DNA of 64,000 nt from Capillidium heterosporum (GCA_016630905.1 WBMQ01000021.1:19874-83873), one strand, 5' to 3'. Positions 1-13,706 are shown, numbered from the stretch's first letter. The notes: generated by a model not told the origin, from the letters alone. Numbers and translations are program-made.

Positions 1-3000
1 TGCTTGTAGTTTATACATAGTAAGTGACTTATACCCATTAGAATAGAATTAATTGGAAGCTTAATAGTAATTATATTATTAGGTTTAGTATATATATTGT
101 TGTTTGTCATTAATATAAATTGTTAGATCGGCGATTTATAAAAGATAGAATAAAAATAGGATTCATTAGAAGTACAATTTCAGGTTTAAAATACAATAAT
201 AGTATTGATTATACTATTTATGGCTGGAGATATCATGATTAAAAATGCAGTAAAGCTAGTTTGATGTCGTATTCTCAGATTTAATAACAGAATGGCTAGG
301 GAAATTAACAAAACACAAGTCAAATTTAAATATAATATGTAGAAATCGAATAGGTTTAAGGTGGGTTTTGAAACTAAAGACATTTATTGCATTATATGCA
401 AAGTATTCAATCAACTCTAGTGCTGAATAAAATAGTATCACAATAAAGTCTGGAAAGTAAACTAATCACTTTTTTGTAGTATAATTAGCTGATTTCTGAA
501 ATTACCCAAAATACTTCAATTTAACTAGATTTGTATCAATAGAATGCATTAGTTTCGATTTCATACAAAATCAGCACATCCAGTTTAAATATGGAAATTG
601 ACAATTTTAAAATTTAAAGAACAATTAGAGCATTTCTTTATAAAAATGGTAACTGTTAAGTTAGCTTTTTCATAAGACCTGAAGTATAAATAAGAAAGCA
701 TTTAAAGTAATTTTGCAACTGTTTATAAATAAATTAGTAAAATATAAATATATAATATACAAATTTAAATTCCTTCAAGGTATTCCATATAGGTAGTTTG
801 TTAAAGCTATCACCTACTCAAAAGCGTATTTTAGAGACTTTTCTTTTGTTAAAACATTGCATAGTTTTAGTATAAGGCTGGTTTTTAAAGAAATCAAATA
901 TTAACTTCAAAAATATTCACTTATCTTTCAATAAGTTCAATACTTCATATTTTTCTATAAAATGCTTTGTATCTAAAAATATTTGTTATAAGATCCACAA
1001 ACCTGTGTTATCTAATAGAATCTAATTTAGCTCTTTAGATCGTGTTGTAAATATCGCCAAATTTATAGCCCAAACTCTGAAAAATAACATGTTTCTTATT
1101 TTATGCCGAGCTATGATATACTTACAAAGAAACTAAACTTATATCAATTTCTTAATGGATAAAATATACTTTTAAGAGTTAACATAAAGTAACTATTTTG
1201 CTATAAATAATGATTTTAAAGATAGCAAGATTTTATTCATATTATTACCCATTATTGCTAAAAGTTAATACACTTTCTAAATTAACGACAACTGCAGTTG
1301 AAATTAAAAAATCAAGCTGAACAATAATTAATTTTCAACTATCTAAAGGTGGTTATTGCGCATTAGAAGCTATATTTAACCCAAAATACAGAATATGATA
1401 AAACTAAATAAATATAGTAGTGATATTGAAACTAATGGGTTATGGCGAATTTAACTGAATAAGGGGCTAGTATATGAAGTTATAAACTTTGCCAGAACTC
1501 AATAATTTAATGGAAAAGCTATTTTGAATTTAGTTTTCAATTAATCAAGTCACTAGACTCAGTTTAGTTCGATTATACATTTGTAGGTGTGTAAACTAAT
1601 ACTAATTACAGTATTATTCTATTCAAAGCTAAAATTGACAAAGATGTTTGAATAAACCTGTGATTTTAGAATCAAAGTTTTACAGAATGAGAAAATTATT
1701 AATCAATTTGAAAAATAATTCAATTGATTCCCAAAATCACATTTTGAGAATTTGATTAACCAAAGTAAATTTAGATTATGTTTTATAAATTGCTAAACTT
1801 CGCTAAATATGAACATAAATAATTTATGTTTGATAAAATCTAAAAATGAACCATCAAAAATATAATATTCAATTAATATACACATAATTAAATATAGCTT
1901 TCAAGATTTTACTAATGCATTCTAAAAGTGCATAATATAATAGCATTCTAAGTTTTCAAAGCTTATCTACCAAGATTTGGCTTGTAAGCTTAAGTAATAG
2001 TGAAAGACAGAGTTTCTTAATAGATCAGTAATCTATAATTAATTTATGCTAAACTTGCTTTTTAGTAGCTATTAAGTTCTAATGGTATTGTAAACCTAAA
2101 TATCTTCAGATTATGCTTTTTTCACAATTTTAAGATAATCTATTACATAGTTTGCAAAACCAGTTTATTAAATACATTATATTCTGAAATATACCAAATC
2201 ATTAAAAATATGCCTAAATAACTACAAATAACTTACTAAATTACAATGTGAATGCTACAGTATATTTTATCTCTTATGTATATCGATGTCTAATACAGAA
2301 TATTTTAGTTGATTTCAGATCTTTTGCAAAAGTATTAAACAAGCTAAATGACTTATCTTTTATCCTATATAATTGACAGTTTACCTTGATATCCGTAGTA
2401 TATTTTAGCAAATTAGATCAAAATAATAAAAGGAATACTTAAGCAAAATCGTAATTTTTAAGAAATTTCAAAGGAAATCCAAGTTTTAAATAGTTCTAGG
2501 ATGTTCTTACAAAATCATTTGTAACTTTCATTGGGTTTTCCTTAATTAAACCCAAAATAATTGTAAATGGAGAAAATTATGAAAAGTTTCATGTATTTTA
2601 CCTCTAATTAAATTCTAAAGTAATATAAACTATAATGTAAACTTTTCTTATTGACTAGCTTTTTCAAATAACTTGTACATTTTCTACATTCAATCCTTGC
2701 TAAACAGACATTAATTTCAATGCAAGATTCTTATTAGCTTAGTCAATATGATCTGCATGTGGGCATATTAAGATTAGTTGATAACTAGCCTATAAATGCC
2801 GATTATTAAATCATATCCTGAGATTAAACCAAATCACCAATATAAATTATCCAAGTAGAGCTTGCTTTATTAAAAAAGTAGTATAGTTAATTAAAGTAAA
2901 TTAGTTTATGTAATTATAGAGGTAGTATTATACAAGTAGCTAAACTACTTTAACAAGTTCAATTGCTTTAGATAGCTTTAATCTTAGGAATGATGCATTA

Positions 3001-4600
3001 AGCAGGCTTAGCTTTACTTGTAGATGATTAATTCTATAATTCCCTTAAACTAAGAACCATTTCCAAATTCTAACTTGTACTATGAACCTTCTTTATTAAT
3101 TGGTTAGTACAGCCAATAGGTAAATTTTATTAATGTCGTAATTAACTTTAAAATTATTCAGTTGCTATCCTCTTAAATCAATTTATCGGTTTAAAATTCA
3201 AAAGTTAAAACAACCTTTCTTTAACGGTACTTGTAAGGAATATTTTGAATCTAATGTCTAGAAAACAATTCAAGTGCTATATAGTAGCATTAAGAATATA
3301 TATAGGTTAAATGCTAGTAATAATGATCCCATTTACAAACCTAAGTTTTTCTAAAAGCTAAACTACTTTAACCAATATCAAATATTACTTTTTTACTAGT
3401 CATTTGATAAGTAGCAGAGTTGATTTCACTAATTTCTTTTTATTAATATTAAAATAGGCTAATTTCTAACATTCTATTTACTAAAAATATTTGCTTTAAA
3501 ATAAATTATAAAAGTTTTCAGTTAAAAATCTTTTATCAAGTCTAGTTAATAAAAAGTTTTATTTACTAAATAATTCAAACATACCATTTAGCAATAACAT
3601 TGCTATATTTCTAGATTATATTATAACACTGGCTAAATTTGTTTTTTAGATTTTATTGTACTTTTATCCAAGTACTTTTTAATACGTTTCGGTTAAACTA
3701 ACTAAAATTTAGATTATATTTCAACTATAGTATTTAATCTACTTACTATTATATTCAAGCATCTAATCAAATATTTGATAGTTTTTCCATTACTTCATGA
3801 TATATATATTTACAATTTCTATAGTTAGATATTTTAAACATTATTCTTTACTATTGTCCATCTAATTACCTATTTAAGGTTCTACTATAGCATTTCTTTA
3901 TTTAAAAGTACAAGAACTAAATGTTTATTTCTAAAATGCTTTCTGTACATTATTTTCATCGCTAATTTTACACCATTATAGGAAATGTATTAAATAGATA
4001 CTAGTTAAACCTTTTGATAAATATAAATTTAATGCTTTATTACTTTAATAAAACTATACTATAGAATAATACCATTTGCAAAATATTAGTAGTTATTAGA
4101 AATAAAATAATCTTTATTTAAATCCTATTCATTTAAAAAAAGTATTATTTGAAAATATTATAATTAAAAAATTAACTTAAGTCAACCTTAATGTACTTTT
4201 ATATCTAATAGTACATTTTTAAATGGTTAACTATTCATCATTTATTTGAAATATAATATAGGTATTTAATGTTAAATAAATCCTTAAATATCAAAAAATA
4301 CTTGAATATTTTTGCTTACAGTTTAAACTAAATTTCAACTTTCTAATTATTATCCATACTTTATTTCTTAACAATTTTATGTATTTTTAATTGATTTTAA
4401 AACTATTATTATAAAAATTATTTATACTTGTTTTAATTGCTTTTACATACTAATAAATCTTTATAGAATTTTAATAGTAATAAGTAATATTAAATCATTT
4501 ATATATAAATTTAATATAGTAAAAGATTTTACAGTTAAAATTAGTTTAACTATAAATTTCTTATAGTTATATTTGTTTTTAAATAATTTATAGGATGCTA
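1..4600. other. AT-rich gene-free stretch, not RIP-saturated
   Basis: No reading frame longer than about 65 codons and no recognisable protein, RNA gene or LTR is visible. The composition is strongly AT-rich, but CA and TG dinucleotides are still frequent, unlike the repeat-derived DNA from about 5.6 kb onward. Toward 3.4-4.6 kb the sequence becomes more AT-rich and poorer in TG/CA. It could be old intergenic or pericentromeric DNA; nothing here decides this. Confidence 0.5.
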
Positions 4601-4616
4601 TTCTTTAAAACTTTTA

Positions 4617-4986
4617 TATTGGCTAATCAATTTTACTGAATATTTAGCTACTGGCTTGAACTTCTAATTAATTGGATTCAGCCAAATTTGGTAAGTTCTG
4701 CATAGAACATGTTATATGTATCATGCTATAGACATGGCAATTACTTTACAACCAGTAGCAATATATAAACTCAATTCTTACAAACTACTATTTAAAAATC
4801 CATTAAAATGTTTAATCAAGCTAATCTAAATTTAAATATATAGTTTAAGTATGCTTAAAAGAATAATTTTAAATAACTCTAATAAACAACTTAGAAACTT
4901 TCTTATTTTTATTGATAAAGGCAATTCAGAAAGCCTTTTTACTCTCTTGTTTTTTTTATTTCTCTTATTTTTTCAGTATTTTCTTA
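4617..4986 (-). repeat. Decayed LTR-A relative, 3'-end part, cut by an LTR-C insertion
   Basis: In reverse complement this matches the 3' part of LTR family A. It opens with a decayed form of the family terminus (TATTGGCTAATC for TGTTGGCTAGTC). It continues through the conserved segment around ttcagccaaatttggtaag to the block that reads cagaaagcctttttactctc. Family C begins at about 4987 and interrupts it. The continuation beyond C was not confidently recognised. Confidence 0.6.
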
Positions 4987-5641
4987 TATTGGAAAACGTC
5001 CACTAAGAATGCTTACTAGCAGAAGTTAACTAGGCAGTAACAGTAGCTAGTACTTTATAAAGGCTAAGAAAGTTGATACAAAGGTTATACAAAAAGGATA
5101 ATTGTGCCTAAAGTTGGATCTAAAGGTAGTAAGCAGATAGGACTACTTTAACTATAGCTATAAGACTAAGAAATATAGTCAAATCCATTGTTTAGCTTAA
5201 GTTTTCAGATTTGGTTTAGTTCAGATTGTTGATTCAGGTTAGGTCAATGCAACTCTTAGTCTTGGAAGGATACAAATTATTAGTTCTCAATTATACTATA
5301 CAGGAAGTCTATACTATGCTAATAATAAAAGAAAAATATTAAATGTTCAATATGTTTATTTAATAATTACTTGCTTTACTATTAAGTTTACTGTAAGCCT
5401 TATATAGGTAACTTGTCTTTAGTAATCAATATTCTAGATACTGGTGATTAGTATTTATCTAAACTTCAGTGTCATAACTTATTTGGTTTTTTTAAAAGAT
5501 AATCATGATCTTTAAGAAATGTAAGGAATAAGATATAGTAACTATAAGGTTAATTACTTGATTTCTATTATAAAGGTATTTCTAGACTTAAATTCAGTTT
5601 ATAGGATGAAACTACAGCTAATCTAGAAATATTTCCTTATA
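4987..5641 (+). repeat. Solo LTR family C, copy 1
   Basis: One of several copies of a roughly 620-720 bp repeat whose decayed ends read TATT...CCTTATA, consistent with ancestral TGTT...ACA. Flanks are tctta (4982-4986) and cctta (5642-5646). These differ by one C-to-T transition, so they are a plausible 5-bp target-site duplication. The nearest relatives are at 10842-11561 (reverse) and 41031-41646. No coding region is visible inside. Confidence 0.65.
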
Positions 5642-6694
5642 CCTTATCTTTTTTTACATTCTAATATATATTATAGCTTAGAAATAAGATATAGTTTAAA
5701 AGCTTACAAGCAGGTACTTTTTTCTTAAAACAAAAAGTTTATATCTTAGTTCCAGTTATTTACTTTAATAGTTAAAACTTACTTTGCAGTATAACTATTA
5801 GAAAATCCAAAATTAAATTTAAACCAAGCTTATATCCTTAATGAAAATAAATTTTAGTTAGGTTAAATAGCTGGCAATTGATTAGAATACTAAAAACAAG
5901 TAGCAATTTATAGTTTAAAAGAATAAAGAATATATAATTCAAAAATTATTATTAAATAGTAATACAATTATAAGTTATCTACTGAAAATAAACCTAGTTC
6001 AATATTTAATATATAGTTTAGCTAAAAAATTAAGTCAATACTTTATTTAGTATAAAGTATAGAATAGTATTTTAGTTTTCAAGTTTTAATATTCAATACA
6101 TATTTAGTATAAATTTATAATTTTTAAGTTTTAAATAATATATAACAAGTTATTTATTTGATATTTAAAGATTATGTAATTTATATTTTATTAATGAAAA
6201 ATAATATATCTATTTTATAATATAACTATAGTATCTTGAATTTTTTAAATAAAAAGTATTAAAATAATTGGTTTAGTTAACTATAGTAAAAGATTAAATA
6301 TAAAAAGATATAAAGTTTAGAGTTATTATTAAATCTAATTTATAATATTAATATAATAGGTTAAAAAAGTAAAAATAAGATTTATTATATTAGTAATACT
6401 AATTACTTAAAGAATATAAATTTTAAAAATAGCTTAAAAATTAAAATATAATAAGAAATTAGATAAATAGAAAGTTTAGAATATATAATAGTATTACACT
6501 AGTAAATACTAAAAATATAGCATTATTTAAATTCTTAAAATAAAACTAAACTATTAAATAATATCTAAAAATAAAATTTACTAATAATTACTTACTAAAG
6601 ATAATATATTAAATTATTATTAAATTACTACCTTTAGATAATAACTTTTAGATTTAACTATACTTATAGCTAAGCTATTTTATAAATTAATTAG
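5642..6694. other. RIP-saturated AT desert
   Basis: Extremely AT-rich. For example, 6361-6480 contains no CA and no TG dinucleotide at all, and CG is absent, while TA is abundant and CT/AG survive. That is the expected endpoint of CpA-to-TpA mutation on both strands. No gene or individual repeat could be reconstructed. Confidence 0.6.
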
Positions 6695-7308
6695 TATTAG
6701 AAAATATTTACCAAAATACTTATTAGCAAAAGTTAGCTAAATAATAATAATTGCTAATACTTTATAAAAGCTATATAAAAAAAAACTCATGCTTAAAGTC
6801 TAATCCAAAAGCAGTAAGCAAATAAAAATACTTTGTTTATAGCTATAAAGCTAAAAAATTGTTAACTTTATTAGCTAAAAATTATATTTTAAGATTTAAT
6901 TTAGTTTAGAGTTATAACTTTTAGTTTTAAATTATACTATACTAATAACAAAAAAAATTAAATGTTTAATATATATATTTAATAATTACTTAATCTACTA
7001 CTAAGTTTACTATAGGCCTTATATAAATAATTTATATTTAGTAGTAAATACTATAAATACTAATAATTAGTATTTATTTAAGCTTTAATATTAAAAATTA
7101 TTAAGCTTTTTTAAAAGATTATTATTAACCTTAAAAAGTATAAGGATTTAAAAGTAATTAGTACAAATTTGATTACTTAATTCCTACTAAAAAAGAGAAA
7201 AACTATAAACTTAATAAGATAATATTAATTAGCCATTTAAGTTTAAAATATAACTTAAATTTGAAATATAAAGTAAAACTACAGCTAGTTTAAAAATATT
7301 TCTTTATA
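6695..7308 (+). repeat. Solo LTR family C, heavily RIP-decayed copy
   Basis: Collinear with the C copy at 4987-5641. It keeps recognisable blocks such as gctaatactttataaaagcta and agcagtaagcaaataaaa, but most C and G are converted to T and A. It ends in a decayed CTTTATA terminus. Flanks attag and aatag are similar but not identical. Confidence 0.55.
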
Positions 7309-8150
7309 AATAGTAAATTATTATTAGAAAACATTTACTAAAAATGCTTATTAACAAGAGTTACTAAGTAGCAATAATAGCTAGTACTTTATAAAAACTA
7401 AAAAAGTTAATAAAAAGGAAATTTATACTTAAAATATAATATAAAATTAATAAATATATAGAAATTTTAAAAAATTATTTTAAATTAGTTATAGTTTTAC
7501 TTTATATTTTAAATTTAAATTATATTTTAAACTTAGATAACTAGCTAATATTTTCTTATTAAGATTAGAGATTTTCTTTTTTTTATAAAAATTAAATAGT
7601 TAAATTTATACTAAATACTTTTAAGTCTTTATATTTTCTAAAACTAACAATGATCTTTTAAAAAACTCATTAAATTTTAATACTAAAGCTTAAGTAAATA
7701 CTAATTATTAATATATAAAATATTTATCACTAAAAATATATTATTTATATAAGGCTTACAATAAAATTAATAATAAAGTAAATAGTTATTAAATAAGCAT
7801 CTTGAATTATTTAATATTTCTTTTATTATTAATATAGTATAGACTTTTTATATAATATAAATTAATAATACAAATTAAAGATAAAAAATAATATCCTTTT
7901 ATAATAGAAAGTTGTACTAATTTAAACTAATAAATTTAATTATATTTCTTAATCTTATAACTATAATTAAAGTATTTCTATCTGCTTACTACCTTTAGAT
8001 TAGACTTTAAGTATAAGGTTTCTTTTTATAAAGCCTTTATTTTAACTTTTTTAGCTTTTATAAAGTACTAGCTACATTACTACTTAGCTAACTTTTACTA
8101 ATAGGTATTTTTAGTAAATATTTTCTAATAGATAGTAAAATAAATAGAAA
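7309..8150. repeat. Two partial, oppositely oriented LTR-C fragments
   Basis: About 7320-7460 matches the start of family C in forward orientation. About 7470-8145 matches C in reverse complement, ending in a decayed terminus (tattttctaatag). The pair looks like a truncated copy against an inverted copy. Exact junctions are blurred by mutation. Confidence 0.45.
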
Positions 8151-8154
8151 AAAA

Positions 8155-8905
8155 ATATTATATATATAATAAAATCTTAGATAGCTTTTTTTGAAAATCA
8201 GCTTAATAATTCTTTTAGCTATATAAACTCTAGTTTTAATACTATTTTAACTTTTTAATAAATTAAGTTTTAGTTATTTAATAACTAATTATAAAGTAAA
8301 GTCTTTATATAAACTAAATAATAGTTATTATATAAGTTTATAATATATTATAAATAAATTATTCTAGTTTAATTTTAAAGTATAATATATAAAATTATTT
8401 ATTTAATAAAGTGCTAGTTATTAGTATCTTTATTATTTTATTATTTTTATCTTTTACTTTTATATAATCTTTCTGACTTATATAACTTTTTAATAAATAA
8501 ATATTCTAATTTCTTCTTATATTATTAAAGCTAATTTTTTATAATTATTTAATTAACTAAAAGTCAAAATAAAATATTGCTAACTTAAAGTAGCTTAAAG
8601 TTAAAATATAAATTAGTATTGGATTAAGGATAACTTAGAATTAGCTTAAGTTTTCCAAAGACTTTCCTATAATAAAAATAAATAAAAGATTAAATATTAG
8701 TTAAAACTAGGTAAAAAAGGCTTATTAAGTAGTAATTAAAGAATAGTTAGTACTATAATAGTAAAAATAAAATAAAAGTTAACTAATGTATAAGGTTTAG
8801 CTTTAAAATATTTAATATATTTATTTAAAAATAACTAAAAAATAATATAAAGTAATATAAAGTAAAAATAGTAGAAAATTAGATAATATAATTATACTAT
8901 ACTAA
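8155..8905. repeat. Repeat D, decayed copy
   Basis: About 8160-8640 is collinear with the segment at about 13930-14420 (shared blocks around aatcttagatagctttt, taataaagt and ctagttattagtatcttta). The same repeat recurs in reverse at about 10115-10625 and 15970-16380. It has no visible terminal repeats or protein. The part from about 8700 to 8905 is generic RIP-type DNA. Confidence 0.45.
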
Positions 8906-9738
8906 TGTTAACTTAGCTTTTAGGCTAAGTTAGGTATTAAATATTGAAACATTCATTTTTTATAAGAAATCTACAATTTTACTACTACTAAATAAAGTAT
9001 ATTAAAATTATATAGTTACTTATTTGTTTTTATACTTTGAAATACCTACTATTTATTAGTATATATTTTAATTAATAGCAAAGTTGCTTAAATTACCTAA
9101 GACTAATTTTCTATTAAAAAGGTAAGTTTAAAGTTTTAGACTTAATGTTAAATTTTCTAATAGTTAACTTATAGAAAAAGTAAGTCTAAAATATAAAGGT
9201 AGATAGTAGTAATTAGGATAGTAACTCTTTAGTTTATTAAGAAAAAAGTTTACTAATAAGCCTTTAAATTAAGCCTTGTTTTGGATTTACTATATAAGAA
9301 AGACAAAACAAAAAAATAAAAAATAAATAAAAAAAAGAAAAGAGTGTAAAAACAAAAACCAAACTACTAAATAAGAAATAAATAAAAAAACAAAAAGAAT
9401 AGTAAAAAAAGTTTATAAATTGCTTTTATCAATAAAAAAAAGTTTCTAAATTAGTTTATTAGAATTGTTTAAGACCTTTCTTTTAAGTTTACCCTAATTA
9501 TAAATTATGTTTAGATTAGATTAGTTATAATATTTTAAGAATTTTTAACTAAAAGTATTATAAGAATAAAGCTTTTATAGATTTAACTATATAACAGTTA
9601 CTATATCTATATTAGTTAGGCTACAATACAATATATATATCATATTCTATAATAAAGGACTTACTAAGTTTGGCCAAACCTACTTAAATGAAAGTCCAAA
9701 CCAATAGTTAAACATTTAGCAAAAGTGACTAGCTAACA
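8906..9738 (+). repeat. Solo LTR family A, old RIP-decayed copy with perfect target-site duplication
   Basis: Begins TGTTAACTTAGC and ends GCTAACA, and is flanked on both sides by actaa (8901-8905 and 9739-9743). It aligns end to end with the fresh copy at 14426-15359. Nearly all differences are G-to-A or C-to-T. For example, the fresh segment ttgccctaattgtag is here ttaccctaattataa. Length is 833 bp. There is no internal retrotransposon domain, so it is a solo LTR. Confidence 0.85.
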
Positions 9739-10638
9739 ACTAATAAAGATATTTATAAAAAATAAATATTTAAAATACTTAATAATAGTAATTATTACTT
9801 TATAAAAGCTAAAAAATATAGTTAAATATATTAGTTTTAATTAAATTTAAGAATTTAGTTTAATTTAATATATTTATTTAATAATTATCTAATTTATTAC
9901 TAAGTTTACTATATATTTTATGTTAACTTAGCTTTTTAAAAAAGTTATATATTAAATAATCTATTATTTTTTTAAGTAACTTATAATTATACTATATTTT
10001 AACAAAATATTTTAGGTTAAGTATTTTATTTTTTATAAATAATTTACTTTAAACTATTATATATACTATTTATATTATACTAATTAACTTTTAATTTATA
10101 TAGAAGTTTCTTTAAAAATGTAAAGCTAGGCTTAAAATAAGCTAATATAGTAGTAACTATACTAATAAAATTAAAAAAAATTAATACTATAGCTTTAATA
10201 GTAATCTAAATCCAAAATTAGTTTATAAAGACAAATAAGGCTATAGTTATAATAAGGCTATAAAGAGTAGTAATATCCATTAGGTTTTAGTACTTAATTC
10301 TATCTAATTAGTTTTAATACTAATTTTAATTTAATATTATTTTATAAATTCTAAACTAATCTTAAGCTACTTTTAATCTAATATTATATTATATATTAAC
10401 TTTAAGCTACTCTAAGTTAGCAATATTTTAGTTTAACTTTTGACTAATTTAATAGTTATAGGAAATTGGTTTTAATAATATATAGTAATTATAATAAGAA
10501 GAAATTAAAATGTTTATTATAAAATAATTGAAAAATTATACAAGTTAAAGAGATTTATATAAGAATAAAAAATAAAAATAAAATAAAAATAAAGATACTA
10601 ATAGCTAGTACTTTATTAGGTAAATAATTTATATCTAT
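9739..10638. repeat. Decayed repeat mosaic (C-like fragment, then repeat D reversed)
   Basis: About 9750-9900 has family C-like blocks. About 9905-10110 is featureless AT-rich sequence apart from a short trace of an LTR-A start. About 10115-10625 is repeat D in reverse complement relative to 15360-15690, sharing aagctaatatagtagtaac and ggctatagttataataaggc. No open frame or RNA gene is seen. Confidence 0.4.
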
Positions 10639-12243
10639 TATTAGCTAGTCACTTTTGCTAAGTATTTAACTACTAGCTTAGACTTCTAGTTAAGTAGGTT
10701 TGGCTAAACTTGGTAAGTCCTTTAGTATAGGATATGATATATATTGTGTTATAGGCTGACTAATATAGATATAGCAACTGCCTTATAATTAAATCTAATA
10801 TAAAAGCTTTATTTTTATAATACTTCTAGTTAGGAACCTTTTGTAAGGAAATACTTCTAATTAGCTGTAGCTTCATTTAATAACTATAATTTAGTTTTAT
10901 ATTCCAGACATATAGATTACTAGTTTGGCATTAATCCTAGTAATGCTAGAAGTTCTGTTCTCTTTAGCATGAATTAAGTGTTTTATTTAGCATTGACTGT
11001 CTTTAAATCAATCTTATTATTTTTAGGGTTAATGATAAATGCCCAGAAAACAAGAGGAATAGTGTTACTGATAGATTAGTAAAAATATCAATTACCAGTA
11101 CTTAAAGGACCAACTACTAAGGACAAGTCATCTATATAAGACCCATAGTGAACTTAGTAAAAGGTTAAGTTATTATTAAATAAACATATTGAATCATTTG
11201 ATATTTCTTCTGCTATTAGTATAGTATAGACTCCCTGCATAGTATAATATAGAACTTATAATTAGCATCTCTCAACAGTAGAGAGTTGCACTGATCTGAG
11301 CCAAACAATAAAACTAAACCAAATTGATCTGAACTAAACCCTAAAACCCTTCTAAACCAATGAACCCAACTGTGCTCCTTAGCCTAATAGCTACTTTTAG
11401 AGTATTTCTATCTGCCCACTATCTTTGGATTAGGCTACAAGCATAAGCCTCCTCCTTATATAACCTTATAGTCAATGTTCTTAGCCTTTATGAAGTTCTG
11501 GCTACTGTTGCTTCTTAGCTAATCCTAGCTAGTAAATATTTCTTATAGATGTTTCCTAATACTTTTAAAAAATTATAATCAATCTAACCTAAACTTAATC
11601 TATAATTAGGGCAAACTAAAAAGAAAAGTCTTAAACAATTTCAATAAACTAACTTAAAAACTCTTTTTTCTTTATTAATAAAAGCAATCTAAAAACTCTT
11701 TTTTATTCTTTTACTATTTTACTATTTTTAAAATTTTTCTGTTTACTTTTTCTGATTTAGTAGTCTATTCTCTACTCTAGTCCTTTTTTTCTTTTCTTTT
11801 CTTTTCTTTCTTTTTCTATTTGTTTTTTTCTTTCTTTTTATTTTATCCTCCTTATATAGTAAATCTAAAACTAGGCATAGTTTAGAGGCTTATTAGTAAA
11901 CTCTTTTTTTAATAAACCAAAGAGTTACTATTTTAATTACTGCTATCTGCTTTTGCATTTTGGACTTACTTTTTCTATATGTCAACTATTAGAAAATCTA
12001 GCATTAAGTCTAAAATCCCAAACTTACCTTTTTAATAAAAAATTAGTTTTAGGTAATTTAAGCAACTTTGCTATTAGTTAGAATGTATACTAATAAATGG
12101 TAGGTATTTCAAAGTACAAAAATAAATATATAACTATATTACTTTAAAATACTTTGTCTAGTAGTAGCTAAATTATAGGTTTTTTACAAAAAATAAATGT
12201 TTTAATGTTTACTATTTAACTTAACCTAAAAGCTAAATTAAAA
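10639..12243 (-). repeat. LTR family A, decayed, interrupted by a family C LTR
   Basis: In reverse complement this copy runs from a decayed 3' end (tattagctagtca) to a decayed 5' end (gctaaattaaaa). It is split at about 10841/11562 by a complete family C element. Homology to the A copy at 12818-13706 resumes directly after the insertion, near attataatcaatctaacc. Its original target-site duplication is not recognisable. Confidence 0.75.
10842..11561 (-). repeat. Solo LTR family C nested in LTR A
   Basis: Starts TGTAAGGAAATA and ends TTTCCTAATA (ancestral ACA), with TG/CA-type termini. The flanks are ccttt (10837-10841) and ctttt (11562-11566), a 5-bp duplication with one C-to-T change. It is the least decayed C copy together with 4987 and 41031. 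It is younger than the A copy it interrupts. Confidence 0.7.
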
Positions 12244-12817
12244 ATATTAATATTAAAATTTTTAGTACTTTTAAAAATTCTTAATTTAAAAAATTTTTCT
12301 TTTTTTACATAAGCTTTAATATATATCAAAGCTTTAAAGAAAATTATAGTATAATTACTTATAAAAATATTTTTCTAATAAAAAGATTTAAATAAAAAAA
12401 ATTTATAGTATTTTATTATATAATATTTGTAAAAAAAAGATTATTTATTTTATAATTTAATTAGAAAGCTAAGTTAATAATTACTACTAAAGCACTAAAA
12501 AATATTCAAACCTTATTATTATTATTATTTAAAAGATATTTTAATAATATTTTACTTTATTATTTATAGCCATTATATTAACTATAGCTAAAAATTAAAA
12601 TTAAAAGGTAAATAATAGCTTTAAATAATAAAGTATTATTAAGATAAAAGCTTTTTATACTAGTTAAAAGATTTAAGTATCTTTAATAGTTTTAAAAATT
12701 TATTTAAATATAAAGATAAATAAATTTATATTTAAATAAAAAAGTAGAATTTAAGTAATTGATTAAAATCTATAAAGTAAAATAGGTTTAAACTAAAAAT
12801 AATTATTAATTAAAGTA
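12244..12817. other. AT-rich RIP-type spacer
   Basis: No reading frame, RNA gene or assignable repeat is visible. The DNA is AT-rich with few CA/TG, like the surrounding decayed repeats. Confidence 0.4.
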
Positions 12818-13706
12818 TGTTGGCTAGTTGCCCTTACTAAGTGTTTGACTACTAGCTTAGACTTTCAGTTAAGTAGGTTTGGCCAAACTTGGTAAGTCTT
12901 TCAGCATAGGATGTAACATGTATATTGTATTATAGGCTGACTAATATAGATGCAGCAACTGTCCTACAATTAAATCCAATATAAAAGCTTTATTCTTGCA
13001 ACACTTTTGGTTAAGAGCCTTTAAAACATTATAATCAACCTAACCTAAACTTAATCTACAATTAGGGCAAACTTAAAAGAAAGGTCTTAAATAATTCTGA
13101 TAAACTAACTCAGAAACTCTCTTTTCCTCTATTGATAAAAGTGATTCAGAAACTCTTTTTCTTTCCCTCTTGTTCTTTCACTGTTCTTTTTGTCCTCCTA
13201 TCTGTTTCTTTTTATTTAGTAGTCTATTTCCTATTTTTGTCCTCTTCTTATTCTTTCTCTTTTCTTTTTCTGTCTATTCTTTTTCTTTCTTTTTTCTTTT
13301 CCTCCTTTGTTCTCCTTATATAGTAGATCTAAAACAAGGTATAGTTTAGAGGCTTATTAGTGAACTTTTTTCTTAATGAACTGGAAAGTCACTATCCTAA
13401 TTACTACTGTCTGCCTCTGCATTTTGGATTCACTTTCTCTGCAAGTTAACCATCAGAAAAATCTAGCATTAAGTCTGAAATCCCAAACTTACCTTCTTAA
13501 TAGAAATTGGTCTTAAGTAATTTGAGCACTTCACTATTAGTTAAAATATATACTAATAAATGGTAGGTATTTCAAAGTGCAGGGATGAATATATAACTGT
13601 ATCACCCTAAAATGCTCTATCCAGTAGTAGCCAAATTGTAGGTTTCTTATGAAAAATAAATGTTCCAATGTTTAACACCTAACTTAGCCTGAGAGCTAAG
13701 TTGACA
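12818..13706 (-). repeat. Solo LTR family A, reverse orientation, perfect target-site duplication
   Basis: Starts TGTTGGCTAGTTG and ends GCTAAGTTGACA, the exact inverse of the family termini. Both sides carry aagta (12813-12817 and 13707-13711). Decay is intermediate between the fresh copy at 14426 and the old copy at 8906. Length is 889 bp. The short frame inside the pyrimidine-rich tract (about 13130-13320) is a composition artefact. Confidence 0.88.

Noticed and set aside
186-441. Two overlapping minus-strand frames of 61-65 codons with hydrophobic stretches
   Set aside because: They lie in AT-rich DNA where random hydrophobic frames are expected, and they lack a plausible promoter, codon bias or homology.
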